From Rhizobiaceae bacterium (lineage in GTDB: Bacteria > Pseudomonadota > Alphaproteobacteria > Rhizobiales > Rhizobiaceae), in contig JAMLJB010000001.1 in the NCBI GenBank assembly GCA_023953835.1, positions 1,178,001-1,242,000 of the forward strand: 64,000 bases of DNA. Reading direction: 5' to 3'. Position 1 is the stretch's first letter. The number at the start of each line of letters is the position of its first letter. Positions 10,381-19,215 of the stretch are shown here, piece after piece. Position numbers and translations under genes: made by a program. The notes beneath the pieces are model-generated. The model saw only the letters and a list, made by a program, of their open reading frames with translations. It had not been told where the DNA came from and did not search any database.

Positions 10381-13300
10381 TCAGGCGCTTCCTGCGATAA
10401 ACTCATCCGCGTTCGATTTGTCTCGATCCTTACGCGGCTCTCGGTCGTAGATGGTTATGTAGAGAACCGGCAGAAGGATGAGCGTCAGGACCGTCGCGAC
10501 GAGCAATCCACCCATGATCGCGAAAGCCATCGGCCCCCAGAACAGTGTCGGCGCGATCGGAATGAGACCCAGCACGGTCGACAGCGCCGTCAGCAGGATC
10601 GGACGCAAACGACCCGAGGCGGCAGCTATGGCCGCATCCCTGATGCCCAGGCCGCCTGCCCTTTCGTCGTTGATCTGGACGATCAGGATAACCGCATTCT
10701 TCGCAATCATGCCGATGAGCGCCAGTATGCCGAGAATGGCAACAAAGCCGAGTGGACGCCCGAAGAGAAGCAATGCGCCGACGACCCCGATCAGGCCCAG
10801 AGGCAGCAGCACCAATACCAGGAAGGTATTCGCGAAGCTTCGAAGCTGAACCATCAGGAGGGTGAGCATGATGAAAATCATGACCGGGATGACGGCGAAC
10901 ACTGCGGCCTGGCTTTCCGCGCTCGTTTCCGCCGTTCCGCCGAGTTCAATCGAATAGCCCGCCGGTAGAGTTGTGGCGAACGCATCTACCTTGTCCTCGA
11001 CATCGGCAACGACCGCCTCGGGTGTTGTGCCGTCCCTCACATCAGCGAGAACGGTGAGCGTCGGCACCCGGTCACGACGCCAAATCAGGGGTTGCTCCTG
11101 TTCAAAGGAGAAATTGGCGAAAGTACTCATTGCCACCGTGCGCCCGCCGGGTATCGGAACCTGTAGCGAGGCCAGATTGTCCAGCGATATACGGTCCTGA
11201 TAGGGCGCGCGCACCACGACATTGATGAGATATATACCGTCGCGAAGTTGCGTGACGGGTGCGCCGGAAACGGCGGATTGGAGAATCGCAGACAGGCTCT
11301 GGCTCGTCAGGCCCAGCCGTCGCGCCTGATCCTGATTGACTTCGATCTTCAACTGCCTCGCTGGCTCTATCCAATCAAAATGAACTCGGTCAGCGCCGGG
11401 ATTGGTTGCGATAATGTCTGCCAGTTCCAGCGCCCTGTCCCGGACGATCTCGATATCAGGCCCGCTCAGGCGCCATTGGAGTGGCCAACCAATGGGCGGG
11501 CCCATTTCCAGCGGACTGACGCGACTGATCGCCTCAGGGAAGTTCTCGGAGAGGTATTTCTCAAGTTCGCGCTGCAGGCGAATACGAGCGTCGATGTCCT
11601 TCGCCATAACGACGAGTTGTGAGTGATTGTCGCTAGGCGGAAGGATAGCGAGCGGCAGATAGAAGCGGATAACGTTGCGGCCAACATAGCTGCTCCAGAA
11701 ATTCACGTCCTCGCTTTTCCCGAGCCAGGCTTCAATGCGCTCGACAGCCGCCTCGCTGGCGAAAATGGAACTGGAGCGTGGCAACTGGAAATCGATCATC
11801 AATTCGTTGCGATCGGACGGTGGAAAAAACTGCCGATCGACACGTGACAGCCCAAGGACAGCCGCGACCATCACACAGACACTGATGCCGATTGTCAGCC
11901 ACCGCGCACGAATGGCGGAGACGAGAAAACGGGAATATGTGCGCACCAGAAAGCTGTCCTCGCCGCTGGACGCACCGGGCTTTGGGGCTTTCAGGAGATA
12001 TGAACTAATGATCGGCGTAAAGACGACAGCGACGAACCAAGACGCAATCAGGGCAATTGCGACCACCTGAAACAGCGAGATCGTGTATTCCCCGGCCTGG
12101 CTCTGCGCGAAGCCAATCGGAACAAAACCGGCAATGGTGATCAGCGTGCCCGTCAGCATTGGAGCCGCGAGCTTCGAGTATGCCGATTTGGAGGCATCAG
12201 TCATGGTCTGGCCATTGGCCAGTCCCCGGAGGGTGGCGTCGACCGTGGTCATCGCGTCGTCCACCAGAAGGGCAAGTGCGATAATCAACGCTCCAAGGGA
12301 AACCCGGTGCAGATCGATGCCCATCACCTGCATGACCAGGAACACAGTCGCAAGGGTAACGGGGATAGCGATGGCGACCACAGCGCCGGGCCGGACACCG
12401 AGCGTAAGGAAACTCACCACGAGGATGATGCCGACAGCCTGATAAAGCGAAGTCGTGAAATCGTTGATTGCGACATCAACGACGTCAGGTTGATTGGATA
12501 CAAGAACCGTATCGATGCCTATTGGCAGGTTGGCCACAGACCTGTTGACCGATGCACTGACCTGCCGCCCCAATTCGAGGACGTCTCCACCTTCACGCAT
12601 CGAGATGCCAAGTCCGATTGCCGGCTTGCCATTGACGCGATACATGGAAGATGGCGGCTCGACGAGCCCGCGCTTAACTTCGGCGACATCGCCAAGTCGG
12701 ATCAGACGTCCGCCTGCGCTGATAGGCACATCCAGAATTTCCGATTCGTTCTCGAATGATCCTGAAACCCGCAGCGACAGGTTTTCGAGGCCGGTGTTGA
12801 TAGTGCCCGAAGGACGTACAGCATTCTGCGCAGCGACCGCGGCGAAGACCTGACCGTAGTCGAGCCCCATGGCGGCCACCCGATCGGGCTGCAGTTCGAT
12901 CGTTACTTCCTCGTTCTGTACACCAATGAATTCTATCTTTCCGATGGAAGGTACATCGCGGATCAGGTTCGAACGCACTTCATCGGCATAGTCGCGCAAT
13001 TCGCGATGGGTAAAGCCGTCCGACGTGAAGCCATAGATGATGCCGAATACGTCGCCGAAATCATCATTGAAGAATGGACCGACGACACCCTGCGGAAGTG
13101 TATGACGGATATCCGCTACGCTGTTTCGGACCTGCTGCCAGACGCTGCCGACGTCGTCGGCGGGGAAAGCGCCGTCGAGATCAACATAGATAGTCACAAC
13201 CCCCGGACGTGTGATCGACCTCAGGGAATCCAGTCCGGTCGTCTCCTGAAGCCTGCGTTCAAGCCGATCGGTGAGCTGGTTCTGCGTTTCTTCAAGAGTA

Positions 13301-13470
13301 GCGCCCGGCCAGACAGCCGTGACCAGCATCGTCTTGATCGTGAAAGTCGGATCTTCGTCGCGACCGAGACCGACAAACGCAAACGCGCCAGCTACGATCG
13401 CAACCAGCATGAAGTAGATTGTCAGAGATCGCGAGCTTATTGCCCAGCCTGAAAGGTTGGGCCCTATCAT
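10381..13470 (-). CDS. RND efflux pump, inner-membrane permease (AcrB/HAE1-like)
   Basis: A 1029-residue resistance-nodulation-division permease. It has the family layout of TM1, a large periplasmic loop, TM2-6, a TM7/second loop and TM8-12. LALLVDDAMTTVDAT near residue 400 holds the paired aspartates of TM4 that relay protons. GRDEDPTFTIK near 35 is typical of the branch annotated as efflux RND transporter permease. The start overlaps the adaptor stop by 4 bases. No outer-membrane channel gene is nearby, so it presumably borrows a TolC-like protein from elsewhere. The substrate is not predictable. It converges with the hydrolase gene, with only 32 bases between them. Confidence 0.94.
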   Translation of the reverse strand: MIGPNLSGWAISSRSLTIYFMLVAIVAGAFAFVGLGRDEDPTFTIKTMLVTAVWPGATLEETQNQLTDRLERRLQETTGLDSLRSITRPGVVTIYVDLDGAFPADDVGSVWQQVRNSVADIRHTLPQGVVGPFFNDDFGDVFGIIYGFTSDGFTHRELRDYADEVRSNLIRDVPSIGKIEFIGVQNEEVTIELQPDRVAAMGLDYGQVFAAVAAQNAVRPSGTINTGLENLSLRVSGSFENESEILDVPISAGGRLIRLGDVAEVKRGLVEPPSSMYRVNGKPAIGLGISMREGGDVLELGRQVSASVNRSVANLPIGIDTVLVSNQPDVVDVAINDFTTSLYQAVGIILVVSFLTLGVRPGAVVAIAIPVTLATVFLVMQVMGIDLHRVSLGALIIALALLVDDAMTTVDATLRGLANGQTMTDASKSAYSKLAAPMLTGTLITIAGFVPIGFAQSQAGEYTISLFQVVAIALIASWFVAVVFTPIISSYLLKAPKPGASSGEDSFLVRTYSRFLVSAIRARWLTIGISVCVMVAAVLGLSRVDRQFFPPSDRNELMIDFQLPRSSSIFASEAAVERIEAWLGKSEDVNFWSSYVGRNVIRFYLPLAILPPSDNHSQLVVMAKDIDARIRLQRELEKYLSENFPEAISRVSPLEMGPPIGWPLQWRLSGPDIEIVRDRALELADIIATNPGADRVHFDWIEPARQLKIEVNQDQARRLGLTSQSLSAILQSAVSGAPVTQLRDGIYLINVVVRAPYQDRISLDNLASLQVPIPGGRTVAMSTFANFSFEQEQPLIWRRDRVPTLTVLADVRDGTTPEAVVADVEDKVDAFATTLPAGYSIELGGTAETSAESQAAVFAVIPVMIFIMLTLLMVQLRSFANTFLVLVLLPLGLIGVVGALLLFGRPLGFVAILGILALIGMIAKNAVILIVQINDERAGGLGIRDAAIAAASGRLRPILLTALSTVLGLIPIAPTLFWGPMAFAIMGGLLVATVLTLILLPVLYITIYDREPRKDRDKSNADEFIAGSA

Positions 13471-14552
13471 GATACGCCACCAGGCAAGCGAACTTCCTGA
13501 CCGGGGCGAAGTGCCTGTACGCCGGCTGTAACGACCAACTCACCCACTTCAAGCCCATCGGATACCAGCACCGACGCCGGTGAGAAATCCGCGATATCGA
13601 TCTTGCGGAGCGCGACCTTGTTAGTCGCAGGGTCAACAACCCAGACGGCCGGCGCGCCTTCCGTTCGGGTCAGTGCGCTGGCCGGGATTTCTATGCCGCC
13701 AACGCCTCCGAAATGCGCCTGACCGGTCACCGTCGAACCCAGTCGCATTTCGGCGGGAGGATCGATCAGGCCGACACGCACCTGGAATGTCCCTGTTGCA
13801 GCATCGGCGCGCGGAGCCACTTCTCGGATCCGCCCTTGCGCGGTGACACCCGGCGACATCGACAGAGCCACCAGAACTTCGGGATCGGGCGGACTATTCG
13901 CAATTGTTGCGGCAGGGACGTTGAAAACGGCATCCTTGCCTTCATCGCGTGCAATTTGCACGATCGGGCGGCCAGCAGCGGCAACCTCACCCGCCTCGAC
14001 TCCGACTGCGGTGACCACGCCAAGGGAATCCGCGTAAAGAACTGTGTCCTCGAGCCGTCTGTGCACAATTCGAGCCTGCGCCTGCGCAGAGTCAACATGA
14101 GCCTGCGCCGAGTTGAGCGCCTGTTCGGCGCGATCAACCGCGGCGAGCGCAACGACTTGGCGCTCGTACAGCCGACGCTGCCGGTCATAGGTAAGTCGGG
14201 CCTCGGAAAGTTGGCTCTCAGCGGCGGTCAACGCGGCTTCGGCCGCGCGAAGTCCATTTTCCTCATCCGACGCGTCCAGACGCGCAATAATCTGGCCCGC
14301 CTTGACCGTGTCCCCGACATTGACCAGGCGCTCAATCACCCTGCCTCCGATACGGAAGCCAAGCCCGACCTCAACCTGGCTCTCTACCGTACCAGCCAGT
14401 TCAACGGTCTGCCCGCCCTTGTTCTCATCGATGACAACGACCCGAACCAGCCTGGGCGACGCCGCAGTTTCCTTTTTCTCGTCGGAGCATGCGGATAGCA
14501 CCGCCGCCAACAACACGAGGCCGCATACCAGACTTCGACGGTTCTTAAGCAT
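13467..14552 (-). CDS. RND efflux periplasmic adaptor (membrane-fusion lipoprotein)
   Basis: A 361-residue membrane-fusion protein linking the RND permease to an outer-membrane channel. The N-terminus has a lipoprotein signal ending in LSAC. The paired lipoyl-type halves flank a coiled-coil hairpin at about residues 95-165, rich in Ala/Glu/Gln (AAEAALTAAESQLSEARL). FRIGGRVIERLVNVGDTVKAGQ is the first lipoyl half. ATG at 14552 is preferred to an upstream TTG because it is preceded by GAAGGG and gives a proper lipoprotein signal. It is operonic with the pump. Confidence 0.92.
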   Translation of the reverse strand: MLKNRRSLVCGLVLLAAVLSACSDEKKETAASPRLVRVVVIDENKGGQTVELAGTVESQVEVGLGFRIGGRVIERLVNVGDTVKAGQIIARLDASDEENGLRAAEAALTAAESQLSEARLTYDRQRRLYERQVVALAAVDRAEQALNSAQAHVDSAQAQARIVHRRLEDTVLYADSLGVVTAVGVEAGEVAAAGRPIVQIARDEGKDAVFNVPAATIANSPPDPEVLVALSMSPGVTAQGRIREVAPRADAATGTFQVRVGLIDPPAEMRLGSTVTGQAHFGGVGGIEIPASALTRTEGAPAVWVVDPATNKVALRKIDIADFSPASVLVSDGLEVGELVVTAGVQALRPGQEVRLPGGVS

Positions 14553-14769
14553 CGCACTCAACCCTTCGGTAGATGTTCGGTCTCAGGCATACGGTCGAAG
14601 CAGGTTGCACTTGCTATACCACCGGGCGCAGCCTCTTCACTACCCCAGCGCGAAGTCTGGAAGCCAACGCAATCCTGCATGGAGCCCAAGCGGCAATGGG
14701 CTCTATGTTCTTTGTTATTCGACATGCTGCGGCCGACCGACTTTCAGACTAGTGCACAATATACATAAG

Positions 14770-14815
14770 TACAGTTCACCTGTATCTAAAATATACTGTG
14801 ATGTATACTTATACA
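14770..14815. promoter_or_regulatory. Putative operator cluster upstream of the RND operon
   Basis: Two inverted repeats sit in AT-rich DNA about 220 bases upstream of the adaptor start. TACAG-TTCAC-CTGTA covers 14770-14784, and TGTATA-CT-TATACA covers 14802-14815, with TATACTGTGATGTATA overlapping the second. Such paired AT-rich dyads resemble operators of TetR-type efflux regulators. No regulator gene is adjacent, so the assignment is inference. Confidence 0.35.
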
Positions 14816-14918
14816 TTTCTTATCATCGACGAGCGATATTTCTGAATGCATTCCGTTCGATGGACGCAAAGCACCTCTGCTTGCTCGCGGCAGGCACTAC
14901 GCACCAGTAGTATAGTGT

Positions 14919-15053
14919 CCCCATGGTTCCCTGCAATCGGCCTGGAATCCAGCATTTATGCATGGCATCCCAAATTCGGTGGCGAGGGAACTGACTGTAC
15001 CATCTGGACGAAGGAATTTGAGGCTGGCGGAACTCCGGCGAGGTATTGAGCCT
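14919..15053 (-). pseudogene. Relic of IS3-family OrfA transposase (helix-turn-helix part)
   Basis: Reading the minus strand across two frame changes gives fragments that line up in order with the N-terminal helix-turn-helix of IS3-family OrfA proteins. SPEFR is at about 15041-15027, then TVSSLATEFGM in a second frame at about 14998-14966, then MHKCWIPGRLQG back in the first frame at 14963-14928. The family pattern is SPEF(K/R), TVSELA(S)(E)FGV, then MI-x2-W-K-x-A-L-L-E-G. Stops and shifts make it non-functional. No orfB or terminal repeats were seen, so only a scrap remains. The match is by eye. Confidence 0.5.
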
Positions 15054-15421
15054 TGCCTCCAAGGGGAAATTGATCGATTCAAAGACCGCCGCCAAATCCA
15101 AGTAGAACCAACGTATTTTTAACCTCTACGCATCCCTTCCGTATACTTCTGCGCCTTCCTCTGGAAAATTCCGTGTATATTTTGACATATTTCTTGTTTT
15201 ATCTACGCTACTTTAATTTCTATTGTGATGAATATCAAAATACGCTTGCCGGGCGCCGATAGCTATCGGATGGAACTTTTGCTTGCATGCACAACCCTGT
15301 GTAATCTAAATGAATTGCGATCGATCTGGTCAGGGCGAGAGGACGCTATGGTTCGAAGCGGCTTTCCGAGGCGGGCGTCAAATATGCGTATGAGCAGAAG
15401 AATCACCTGCCTGGGTGCTAT

Positions 15422-15922
15422 ATGAAAGAGCGCGCGGTCTTAGCAGTCGCTGCAGTTCGCGCCGTGGCGCTTTTTGCGTTCTGGCTCGCCCTTGCCAACT
15501 GGACCATCGCCGATGTTGTTGCCGGCGCCGTGGCTGCAGGGATCGCAAGTTGGGCGAGCATCCTCTTGCTGCCCCCCGCGCCACATTCGAGCAGGTCCTT
15601 TCTTGCTATTGCGCAAATTGCACTGTTCTTCTTGATTCAATCCTTTTTGGCCGGGCTGGATGTTGCGCGCCGCGCCCTCGATCCGCGCATGCCGCTGCAG
15701 CCCGGTTTCGTGACTTGTCCCATGAGCTTGCGCGGCGCAATGCCACGCTGTGCATTCCGGGCACTCATGAGTTTGCAACCGGGATCATTACCCGTGGAAG
15801 AACAGGCTGGCGGCGTGCTGCTGGTGCATTGCCTGAACAAGAACCAGCCTGTCTCGCAAAGTTTCGCCAGAGAGGAAATGTTGTTTGCGAAAGCGTTCGG
15901 GATAGAAACAGACCATGGCTGA
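15422..15922 (+). CDS. mrpE: Mrp-type cation/H+ antiporter subunit E
   Basis: A 166-residue membrane protein of the MnhE/MrpE family, first gene of a seven-gene operon. Helices lie at about 5-25, 28-50 and 58-80. The C-terminal part, with LRGAMPRCAFRALMSLQPGSLPV near 100-122, matches the family's conserved soluble domain. The equivalent subunits in archaeal membrane-bound hydrogenases (MbhA) form the peripheral part of the sodium module. The E-F-G-B-C-D order matches that of Mbh rather than the A-to-G order of Bacillus mrp. It overlaps mrpF by 8 bases. Confidence 0.88.
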   Translation: MKERAVLAVAAVRAVALFAFWLALANWTIADVVAGAVAAGIASWASILLLPPAPHSSRSFLAIAQIALFFLIQSFLAGLDVARRALDPRMPLQPGFVTCPMSLRGAMPRCAFRALMSLQPGSLPVEEQAGGVLLVHCLNKNQPVSQSFAREEMLFAKAFGIETDHG

Positions 15923-16199
15923 GTTCCTTCTCTCGGTCGCGGTTTTCTTGCTCGTCGTGGTCGGCGCGGGTCTCCTGCGGCTGTTGCGAGGCCCATCGGC
16001 GGCGGACCGCATCATGGCGGTCCAGATGCTGGGGACCGGGGGTGGAGCGATTTGCCTGCTTCTGGCGGTCGCAACGCGGAACAGTGCTATTTTCGACGTT
16101 GCGCTGACGCTCGGCCTGCTGGCAGTCTCCGCGGTAGCGGCTCTCAGTCTTGCCGAACACTCGCGCACCGGCGGTGAAAGTGACGATCATGCTGGCTAG
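15915..16199 (+). CDS. mrpF: Mrp-type antiporter subunit F
   Basis: A 94-residue protein with three predicted membrane helices (about 2-23, 34-53 and 58-78). LLRGPSAADRIMAVQMLGT at residues 24-42 is the diagnostic MnhF/MrpF loop. The start overlaps mrpE by 8 bases and the end overlaps mrpG, so translation is coupled. It acts as a small subunit of the inner-membrane complex. Confidence 0.9.
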   Translation: MAEFLLSVAVFLLVVVGAGLLRLLRGPSAADRIMAVQMLGTGGGAICLLLAVATRNSAIFDVALTLGLLAVSAVAALSLAEHSRTGGESDDHAG

Positions 16200-16479
16200 C
16201 GGATTTACCATCGTCGCGGTCGTGACCGGAGCCTTCTTTTTTCTCGCGGGCACGGCCGGTCTGTTGAGGTTTCCAGATTCACTTAGCCGACTTCACGCAT
16301 TGACGAAGGCTGACAATCTTGGGCTGGGCTTGATCGCCCTTGGTCTCATGCCGCAGGTGGGCAACCTTCAAGATGGGCTGAAGCTGCTGTTCATCTGGGG
16401 CCTCGTGCAATGCGCCGCAGCTACCAGTAGCCAAATCATCGCGCGTATCGCTCATCGGCCTGACGGCAAGGATCAATGA
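16180..16479 (+). CDS. mrpG: Mrp-type antiporter subunit G
   Basis: A membrane protein of about 99 residues with the MnhG/MrpG core GLLRFPDSLSRLHALTKADNLGLGL. Three helices are expected. The start is uncertain: GTG at 16180 (used here) or ATG at 16189, both inside the end of mrpF. The frame stays open further upstream, but that sequence is the mrpF coding region. The stop overlaps the next gene by 4 bases. Confidence 0.88.
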   Translation: MTIMLASGFTIVAVVTGAFFFLAGTAGLLRFPDSLSRLHALTKADNLGLGLIALGLMPQVGNLQDGLKLLFIWGLVQCAAATSSQIIARIAHRPDGKDQ

Positions 16480-17408
16480 CACTGGCGCTGGACTTGATTC
16501 TGATCGTGCTGGTTCTAACGGTGGCGGTCGGGACGCTTGTTTCCCGCGATACCCGCTCGGCTGTGATTGCTTTCATCGGACTAGGCTTGCTTCTCGGGCT
16601 GGCGTGGGTCCGACTTTCATCGGTGGATGTCGCTCTGACAGAAGTTGCGATCGGGGGCGGAGCAACCGGCATATTGCTCCTGCGAGCTTGCGCGAGCGTC
16701 GGCTCCGCCAACCCCCGGCGCGAACGGCCGGGAACAGCAGTCCATGTCCTTGCCGCCCTGTTCTGCGCGGCCGTCTCGATAGCCATCGGCATGGCCGTCT
16801 TGGCGATGCCCGAGCCTCCGGGAACACTCGCCCCGCGAGTCGCGGAGCACATGTCCGCAAGCGGCCTCGGGAACCCTGTAACGGTTGTTCTTCTGGTCTA
16901 CCGCGCCTTCGATACGCTGCTTGAAAAGGTGGTGGTCGTGCTGTCGCTCATCGGTGTCTGGTCGCTAGCTACAGATAGTTCCTGGGGTGGCGCCCCAGCG
17001 GATCTGAAGCAGGGTATCGCTGATGGACCGCTGGTCCTGCTCGCCCGCCTGTTGCCGCCAGTCGGCATCGTCCTTGGCATCTATCTCGTTTGGAATGGCG
17101 CGGATGAACCGGGTGGGACATTCCAGGGCGGCGCAGTGCTGGCGGGTATGTGGCTTTTGGTTCAGATGGCCAGGCTACGTCCCATGCCGCAGACCGGCTC
17201 GCTCACTGTTCGGCGGCTCATCGCGGTTGGGCCGGTGTCTTTCGTACTTGTCGGACTCTCCGGGTTTTTTATTGCGGACAGTTTCCTCGCCTACCCCGCT
17301 GGTTTCGCCAAACCGATCATCGTCGCAGTCGAGATCGCATTGACGATTTCGATCGCCGTCATCATCGGTCTGCTTGTCGCCGGTCCAGCGGCGCGAGCGC
17401 CAAAATGA
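16476..17408 (+). CDS. Fusion of MrpA C-terminal modules (DUF4040, MbhE-like) with MrpB
   Basis: A 310-residue membrane protein that joins pieces which are separate or differently placed in other complexes. Residues about 5-75 match the DUF4040/MbhD domain (SSVDVALTEVAIGGGATGILLL). Residues about 132-165 match MbhE-like sequence (NPVTVVLLVYRAFDTLLEK). Residues about 183-305 are the MrpB domain (NGADEPGGTFQGGAVLAG). In Bacillus Mrp the first two lie at the C-terminus of the large MrpA, which also carries an ND5-like antiporter half; that half is absent here. It overlaps both neighbours by 4 bases. The domain calls are from motif recognition. Confidence 0.85.
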   Translation: MTLALDLILIVLVLTVAVGTLVSRDTRSAVIAFIGLGLLLGLAWVRLSSVDVALTEVAIGGGATGILLLRACASVGSANPRRERPGTAVHVLAALFCAAVSIAIGMAVLAMPEPPGTLAPRVAEHMSASGLGNPVTVVLLVYRAFDTLLEKVVVVLSLIGVWSLATDSSWGGAPADLKQGIADGPLVLLARLLPPVGIVLGIYLVWNGADEPGGTFQGGAVLAGMWLLVQMARLRPMPQTGSLTVRRLIAVGPVSFVLVGLSGFFIADSFLAYPAGFAKPIIVAVEIALTISIAVIIGLLVAGPAARAPK

Positions 17409-17713
17409 GCCCCGCCCTGCTATTCGGCCTCTGTGCGGCAGCTTTGATTGGAATCGGCCTGTTTGGTCTGATTGTACAGCCGGACCCGCTGCGCAAGCTT
17501 CTGTCCTTCAATCTCATTGGGGCCGGCGTTTTCTTGCTTTTCGGCGTTGCTGGAAAACGTGGCGCCGCCGTCGGCTTCTCAAGCGATCCCGTACCTCAGG
17601 CATTGGTCATCACCGGCATTGTGGTTGCCTTTTCGGCCTCGGCACTGGCGGTCGCTCTGCTTGTTCGGCTTTCCGAAGCCCCGGACAGGGCCGACGAGGA
17701 CGACGAAATATGA
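17405..17713 (+). CDS. mrpC: Mrp-type antiporter subunit C (NuoK-like)
   Basis: A 102-residue, three-helix membrane protein of the MnhC/NuoK family. IGIGLFGLIVQPDPLRKLLSFNLIGAGVFLL is split over helices 1 and 2, and QALVITGIVVAFSASALAVALL forms helix 3. The ATG at 17405 overlaps the preceding stop, and a longer open frame upstream is not used. It bridges the antiporter-like subunits in related complexes. Confidence 0.9.
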   Translation: MSPALLFGLCAAALIGIGLFGLIVQPDPLRKLLSFNLIGAGVFLLFGVAGKRGAAVGFSSDPVPQALVITGIVVAFSASALAVALLVRLSEAPDRADEDDEI

Positions 17714-19215
17714 CAGGCGCCGACAGTTCCGTAGGCGGCGCGCTTCTCGTGCTCATGATAATGACGCCCGTCACGGGTATTCTCATCATGGTTGGGCTGA
17801 GGCCGCGAAAGCCGGAACGGGTCGCGTTTGCCGTTTTGGCATTGATGCTTCTGCTGTCCTTCGCTGTTCTGGCGCTGGTGGTCCGCAACTACTCCGCCTT
17901 GGGTTACGATCTTGGCGGGTGGGCGCCGCCGCTCGGACTCAGGCTACGCGCAGATGGCATTTCCGCAGCCATGATGGTCATGACCGGTCTGATCTTGTGC
18001 CTTGTAGGGCTCTCCGCGAGGCCAGAGTTTCAAAGCTCCGAAACCGGCGGAGAAACCCGGAAGACACTTGTGTTCTGGGCTCTCTTTCTCGGTGTAGCGA
18101 GCGCCCTCAATCTCGTCTTCCTTGCGCAGGATCTCTTCAATCTTTTCGTCGCGCTGGAACTCCTGACATTCGCCGCGGTGCCGCTCGTCAGCCTCGACGG
18201 CCGGGCAAAGACGCTCAGTGCAGCGTTGCGCTATCTGTTGTTCGCGTTGGCAGGTTCCGTGCTTTACTTGCTCGGGGTTGTGCTGATCTACGCGAACTAC
18301 GCGGCATTGGATTTGGGTACGTTGCACGGCCTGATCCGTAACGAGGCAGCGACATCGATTGCGGTCGCGCTGATGATTGCGGGACTTATGGCCAAGACGG
18401 CGGTGTTTCCGCTTCATATCTGGTTGCCGCCCGCGCATTCCGGTGCGCCGGCACCAGCGAGCGCCATCCTTTCGGCGCTGGTCATAAAGGCACCCTTCTT
18501 CATTATCTTGCGACTGTGGTTCGACATGCTGCCCATGAACAGCACAACGGCGGCGGGGCTACTGGCCGGAGCGGGGTCAGCCTCGATTCTTTTCTGCAGT
18601 GTTCTGGCCCTCCGGCAGAGTCGGCTGAAACTCATGATCGCCTATTCCACAGTCGCACAAGTCGGCTATCTATTCCTGGTCTTTCCGCTTCTGGGTGCCG
18701 ATGGCCTCGCCCCGTGGGGCAGCATCGCCTGGAGTGGCAGCATCCTGCAGTTGATGTCTCACGCTTTCGCCAAAGCGGCAATGTTCGTCGCGGCCGGACT
18801 GATCGTCGAAGCCCTCGGGCATGATCGCATAGATGATCTTGCCGGCGCCGGAAAGGCCGCGCCACTCAGCGTTCTCGCCTTTGCCATCGCCGGCCTTTCG
18901 CTCATGGGCCTGCCGCCGAGCGGTGGCTTCGTCGCGAAGGTCATGTTGCTGAGCGGAGCGGTTTCCGTAGGTGAGTGGTGGATTGCGGTGACAATCCTGG
19001 TCGGCGGCGTGCTGGCCGCAGCCTATGTCTTTCGTGTGGTGGGCAAGACGACGGCGTCTCCGGGTGCCGATGTGCCGAACTTGATGATCCTGCCCCGCTC
19101 ACGGGAAATCATCCCACTGATACTCGCGCTTTGCGCGGTCGCGATCGGTTTCATCCCGTTGCAGCCGCTCGATTTTCTCGACATCGGACGGTCAGTAGCA
19201 GGTGTCGGCCCATGA
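17710..19215 (+). CDS. mrpD: Mrp-type antiporter subunit D (ND4/NuoM-like)
   Basis: A 501-residue antiporter-like subunit with about 14 helices. NLFVALELLTF contains E150, aligning with the transmembrane-helix-5 glutamate required for proton translocation. MAKTAVFPLHIWLPPAHSGA near 227-246 carries the helix-7 lysine and the PLH-x-WLP-x-AH signature, and SRLKLMIAYSTVAQVGYL near 310 is typical of helices 9-10. All key ionisable residues look intact. The start overlaps mrpC by 4 bases, as does the next gene with its stop. It is the presumed working proton channel. Confidence 0.92.
   Translation: MTGADSSVGGALLVLMIMTPVTGILIMVGLRPRKPERVAFAVLALMLLLSFAVLALVVRNYSALGYDLGGWAPPLGLRLRADGISAAMMVMTGLILCLVGLSARPEFQSSETGGETRKTLVFWALFLGVASALNLVFLAQDLFNLFVALELLTFAAVPLVSLDGRAKTLSAALRYLLFALAGSVLYLLGVVLIYANYAALDLGTLHGLIRNEAATSIAVALMIAGLMAKTAVFPLHIWLPPAHSGAPAPASAILSALVIKAPFFIILRLWFDMLPMNSTTAAGLLAGAGSASILFCSVLALRQSRLKLMIAYSTVAQVGYLFLVFPLLGADGLAPWGSIAWSGSILQLMSHAFAKAAMFVAAGLIVEALGHDRIDDLAGAGKAAPLSVLAFAIAGLSLMGLPPSGGFVAKVMLLSGAVSVGEWWIAVTILVGGVLAAAYVFRVVGKTTASPGADVPNLMILPRSREIIPLILALCAVAIGFIPLQPLDFLDIGRSVAGVGP

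Larger units (their letters stand above)
14553..15421. other. AT-rich intergenic region with inverted repeats and IS relic
   Basis: No intact gene is seen in these 869 bases. From about 14740 to 15260 the base composition is visibly much richer in A and T than the flanks. The left part is the promoter side of the minus-strand RND operon and holds clustered small inverted repeats. The middle holds a decayed transposase fragment. The right part precedes the antiporter operon. Frames of up to 67 codons exist on both strands but have no recognisable product, apart from the relic. Confidence 0.6.

Noticed and set aside
15225..15425. 66-codon frame before mrpE
   Set aside because: Composition is unlike the neighbours and it overlaps the promoter side of the antiporter operon; no family resemblance.
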